Shown piece after piece: positions 60,998 through 64,000 of a DNA stretch of 64,000 bases. Below the pieces are notes generated by a model. The model made no database searches, was not told where the DNA came from, and was given only the letters and a program-made list of their open reading frames with translations. Each line of letters begins with the position of its first letter. Positions within the stretch are counted from its first letter, which is position 1. The DNA comes from a virus, in IMG/VR virus record IMGVR_UViG_3300009071_002060, positions 1 through 64,000 of that record. One strand, 5' to 3'. The translations under genes and the position numbers were made by a program.

Positions 60998-62237
60998 TAC
61001 ATTAAAAAACTTAACAGACAATGTCACAGACACAATACTAAAAGATGTTAAAGCTAAAGCATCTGAGCATGTGTCAGCAGTTATTAAGGATCATATACAA
61101 AGTATGGACCTTGACAGCATTGTCAGCGAAAGTATTAAAACCCATGTAAACACATGGCTTGACAGTCATGAAGATTGGCTAACTAAAACTGTCAATCCAA
61201 TTATTGACCTAGTAAGGCGTGATGCCAGTGCCGCAGTATTAGAAAAAGCATCAGACGATATCAAAGAAGCCATTGGTAAACAAGTATCAAAATTTGATGA
61301 ATTAGCAACAAAAGGTTTTGCTGATCAATTCCATGCACGATTACGTGATTTTAATTTTCCTCCAGAAAGCATACCAGCCACTGCTTTAAAATTTAATCCA
61401 GAGACCATTAGTGGAGATAACATCAGCGGTGGAATACAACGCAACTTTAATTCAGTTGGCATACAGGATTTAGCCAATGATGTTCAGATGACTGTATCCA
61501 ATGATGCTACAACATTTGAAAATAAGCTAGTAGCCAGTGAACTTGAAGTTGTTGGTAAAACAACATTGAAGTTTGTTGAAATGGAAGGTATTAATACTGC
61601 TAGTCCGTTTTATCTAAAGTTGATTGAAAATGTTAGTACCAGTGCCGCACACAAAATCAATGATGACATATTCCAATCATACAGTGATAAGGTGTTTGAT
61701 CGTATTGCTATCGAAGGTGTTGACATTACAGTATTACGAGTAAACGGAAACGTTGTATTTGAAGATAATAAAATTGGCGGACATATAACAGAAAGCAATT
61801 TACGTAAAGTTGGTAGACTTAAAGAACTAGATATTGAAGGTGAGCTTTCTGTTAGCAACAACTCACTTTATGTATCGGGCAAAAGAGTTGGCATCAACAC
61901 AACAGAACCAAGTGCGGCGTTAAGTGTGTGGGATAGTGAAGTAGAAGTAGAAATAAAAAGATTTGATCAAGACACTGCCGTTATACAAACTCCAAGGAAT
62001 CAAGATCTTGTTATATCATCAAATAAACAATCAAATTTACGTTTAACAGTTGATGGAACTACACAAGTACAAAAATTACAAATGGGTACTATGACTTTTA
62101 AAAGCTCTGATAAACCACCAAATTATACTGATGGTAAAGGTGCAGTAGTATTCAATGCTAACCCAAGTCTAGGTGGTCCATTGGGCTGGGTTTGTTTAGG
62201 TGGAACTAACTGGGCTAACTTTGGCGTCATTGACTAA
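60981..62237 (+). CDS. Fibre-like virion protein
   Basis: A 418-residue protein: a helical N-terminal half, then Gly/Asn/Ser-rich beta repeats (GELSVSNNSLYVSGKRVGIN, TTEPSAALSV) and a C-terminal FNANPSLGGPLGWVCLGGTN, typical of tail fibres or their tip. ATG 60981 or 60984. Confidence 0.55.
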   Translation: MMSIDDTLKNLTDNVTDTILKDVKAKASEHVSAVIKDHIQSMDLDSIVSESIKTHVNTWLDSHEDWLTKTVNPIIDLVRRDASAAVLEKASDDIKEAIGKQVSKFDELATKGFADQFHARLRDFNFPPESIPATALKFNPETISGDNISGGIQRNFNSVGIQDLANDVQMTVSNDATTFENKLVASELEVVGKTTLKFVEMEGINTASPFYLKLIENVSTSAAHKINDDIFQSYSDKVFDRIAIEGVDITVLRVNGNVVFEDNKIGGHITESNLRKVGRLKELDIEGELSVSNNSLYVSGKRVGINTTEPSAALSVWDSEVEVEIKRFDQDTAVIQTPRNQDLVISSNKQSNLRLTVDGTTQVQKLQMGTMTFKSSDKPPNYTDGKGAVVFNANPSLGGPLGWVCLGGTNWANFGVID

Positions 62238-62261
62238 GTGAGGTATTTTGGAGATTAATTA

Positions 62262-63233
62262 ATGAAAGAGACTGTACTTGGAAAAAATTTCGGCTTGATG
62301 CTAGAAGACGTTGACTTAGTCAAGTATTCATCCGAAAATTTTGAAGAATTATATAGCAAATTTGTACACAATAAATTCTTGGTTATTCGAGGACATCGCG
62401 AATTAACTGATCACGAGTTTTCAAACACGTTTACTATGTTTGGAGATGGGTTCGTTTGGGACGAGGCATTTGAACGAACTGGAGTTGGTGAAGTACATAA
62501 AATCATTCATAGAGATACTCCTCCATCAGCAGGAAAAGAAAATGCCTGGCACAACGAACTTAGTTGGCAAAAAAATCCTTGTAAGGCTGTGGTAATTAAT
62601 TTAAAAGTTGTTCCAGCATATGGCAGTGATACATTATGGATTGATACTAATAAAGTATGGGAAAACTTGCCGGCGCCATTGCGTCAACTTATACATAAAA
62701 AATCAGCATTACATTCTCCACCAACAGAAAATTATCATACAGAAATTGTAAAAATGAAAGAGCAACAAGCCGATAAAGGTTTTGAAACAGATGCTATTCA
62801 TCCAATGGTTATTCAGCATCCAGATACAGGCTTGTGGCACGTATATGTTAATCCGTTGTTTACTCAATACATCAAAGGCATGGCAAAGAAAGATAGTTAT
62901 TGGGTACTTCATCAAATATACGACACATTTCATATACCTGAATTCCAGTATAGACATAGATGGCAACCAGGTGATATTATCCTATGGGACAACAGATCCA
63001 CAGTACATTATGCATGTAGTGGGTACTTTCCAAACTATCGTGAAAGCAGACGATTAATGCTCATAAGCCAAAAAGGTAAACCAGAGTGGAATACAGTTGA
63101 TCATCTTCCGTTGCCTTCTGAAGAAGAATACTTTAGAAGTAACCCAGAGTTCTACGGAGGTATAAGACGCCACCGAAATAGAAAACAATGGTTCACTAGA
63201 GATATTGAAAAATTGCTTGAACAATACGGTTGA
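62262..63233 (+). CDS. TauD-family Fe(II)/2-oxoglutarate dioxygenase
   Basis: A 323-residue protein with HNE (H97 and E99; TauD has HxD), HPMVIQHPDTGLWHVYVNPLFTQY (substrate and 2OG region) and WDNRSTVHYACSG (second His near 249) followed by RESRR. The Asp-to-Glu change in the facial triad is unusual but can still hold iron. TauD relatives hydroxylate amino acids or sulfonates. Substrate unknown. Confidence 0.75.
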   Translation: MKETVLGKNFGLMLEDVDLVKYSSENFEELYSKFVHNKFLVIRGHRELTDHEFSNTFTMFGDGFVWDEAFERTGVGEVHKIIHRDTPPSAGKENAWHNELSWQKNPCKAVVINLKVVPAYGSDTLWIDTNKVWENLPAPLRQLIHKKSALHSPPTENYHTEIVKMKEQQADKGFETDAIHPMVIQHPDTGLWHVYVNPLFTQYIKGMAKKDSYWVLHQIYDTFHIPEFQYRHRWQPGDIILWDNRSTVHYACSGYFPNYRESRRLMLISQKGKPEWNTVDHLPLPSEEEYFRSNPEFYGGIRRHRNRKQWFTRDIEKLLEQYG

Positions 63234-63258
63234 CATTATCTAATATTTGTGTTACATT
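63230..63258 (+). promoter_or_regulatory. sigma70-like promoter
   Basis: TTGACA (63230-63235), 17-base spacer, TACATT (63253-63258, a weak -10). It would drive the UV-endonuclease gene. Confidence 0.5.
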
Positions 63259-63291
63259 GTAGTTTGTATTAAGTAACATAGAGTTCACACA

Positions 63292-64000
63292 ATGTCTTTT
63301 GATCAAAGTACACATCGTGTTGGTTTTGCCTGTAAATATTTGCACCCAGACCAAACACAAAAGAAGAAACTGCTAGAAGAAATTCAGCGTCCGTTAACTG
63401 AAAAGTGTACAACAGTACAATGGCTCAATAGACAAACTGTAGATGTTGCAGAACAACGGCTGTGGGATATTATGGTTCATAACACTCAAGCAGTTTACAA
63501 TCTAGTTGAATGGGTTGGCTCACAAGAGCCAGAGCTTAGAATGGTACGTATTGGCAGTAATCAATTGCCTATGTATACACAACCAGATTGGCGTTATTTT
63601 TGGCAACAACCAGATGTTAGAGAATATGCATCTAAAGAATATGCCAAGGCAGGTGATCTTGCACGTAAACTAGATGTGCGTCTAAGTATGCACCCTGGTC
63701 AGTTTACTGTTCTTGCTAGTGATAGCCCAGATATAGTAAATAGAAGTATAGAGGAGTTTGAATACCATGCAGATATTATCAGATGGATGGGCTACGGCCA
63801 ACAATTCCAGGACTTTAAGTGCAACGTCCATATCTCGGGTCGAGCCGGTCCACAAGGCATCAGACAAGCATTACCGCGACTCTCCCCAGAAGCAAGAAAC
63901 ACAATCACGATCGAAAACGACGAAATGTCGTGGGGCCTCGAAGCATCGCTCGAACTCCAAAATGATGTCGCACTCGTACTTGACATACACCACCACTGGG
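63292..64000 (+). CDS. uvsE: UV damage endonuclease UvdE/UvsE (cut by the window end)
   Basis: The first 236 codons of a UvdE-type TIM-barrel endonuclease, running off the window. RLSMHPGQFTVLAS, NVHISGRAG, TIENDE and LVLDIHHHW are the conserved metal-binding and active-site segments. It nicks 5' to cyclobutane dimers and 6-4 products. The last 200 bases have a different codon style (CTC, TCG, higher G+C) than the start. Confidence 0.85.
   Translation, partial: MSFDQSTHRVGFACKYLHPDQTQKKKLLEEIQRPLTEKCTTVQWLNRQTVDVAEQRLWDIMVHNTQAVYNLVEWVGSQEPELRMVRIGSNQLPMYTQPDWRYFWQQPDVREYASKEYAKAGDLARKLDVRLSMHPGQFTVLASDSPDIVNRSIEEFEYHADIIRWMGYGQQFQDFKCNVHISGRAGPQGIRQALPRLSPEARNTITIENDEMSWGLEASLELQNDVALVLDIHHHW

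Noticed and set aside
1-64000. tRNA genes, CRISPR arrays, insertion sequences
   Set aside because: No cloverleaf with T-loop GTTCRA pattern, no regularly spaced repeat array and no transposase or terminal inverted repeats were seen by eye.

Overview
This window looks like part of a large, lytic, T4-like marine myovirus genome. The base composition is A/T-rich (roughly 60-65% by eye) and genes are tightly packed, mostly on the + strand, often with ATGA or TAATG start/stop overlaps. The recognisable core genes are the UvsW helicase, a TOPRIM primase, a DnaB/gp41 helicase, class Ia NrdA/NrdB with glutaredoxin, a PAAR spike protein, and T4-type late promoter boxes (TAAATA) ahead of virion genes. 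No terminase, major capsid, portal or family B polymerase gene is present, so most of the genome lies outside the window. A proteobacterial host is plausible (TctA/TctC transporter genes, class Ia RNR, a ROSE-like thermometer), perhaps a low-GC marine alphaproteobacterium, but this is inference.

Layout. 1-3.5 kb: a PP-loop ATPase, then TctA-like permease and TctC-like binding protein genes. 3.5-8.6 kb: many short unknown genes, a SprT-like protease and an AAA+ ATPase, fired by near-identical sigma70 promoters whose -10 lies in or beside GTATAC-type palindromes; this looks like an early host-interaction region. 8.6-25.7 kb: replication, repair and metabolism (HARP-like protein, UvsW, PRMT-like methyltransferase, SGNH-like, cupin, PIG-L deacetylase, a possible gp62, PRPP synthetase, a 192-residue DnaE-palm-like protein, DUF3050 plus B12-type radical SAM, primase, gp41 helicase, a second radical SAM). 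25.7-38.1 kb: mostly virion genes, with a nucleotidyltransferase-like/ligase-like pair, an XhlA/holin-like gene, an A-type Fe-S carrier, a PD-(D/E)XK nuclease and a pectate-lyase-type tail protein. 38.1-45.6 kb: NrdA, NrdB, Grx, PAAR, a large virion protein and a reverse-strand metallopeptidase. 45.8-54.6 kb: a large membrane coiled-coil protein, ClpX, Hsp20 and ClpS, a cytidylyltransferase, an exonuclease and GMP reductase. 54.6-57.5 kb: a bL33-like ribosomal protein and a reverse-strand island (alpha/beta hydrolase, secreted protein, glycosyltransferase-like). 57.5-64 kb: nucleotide-sugar dehydrogenase, two Fe/2OG dioxygenases, an amidinotransferase, a fibre-like protein and a truncated UV endonuclease gene.

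How it fits together. Prs, GuaC, NrdA/B and Grx would push host purines and ribonucleotides into dNTPs; primase, gp41 and UvsW run replication and recombination; UvdE and exonucleases repair or process DNA. ClpX, ClpS and the small heat-shock protein form a proteostasis set within 2.6 kb, with sequence changes in both adaptor/unfoldase specificity sites. The most striking observations are the ROSE-type RNA thermometer ahead of hsp20, the altered ClpX/ClpS specificity residues, the mini-DnaE palm protein, the TctA/TctC pair without TctB, the bL33-like gene, the DUF3050/radical-SAM pair, a GTATAC promoter/operator family and a set of promoter placements that predict leaderless mRNAs.
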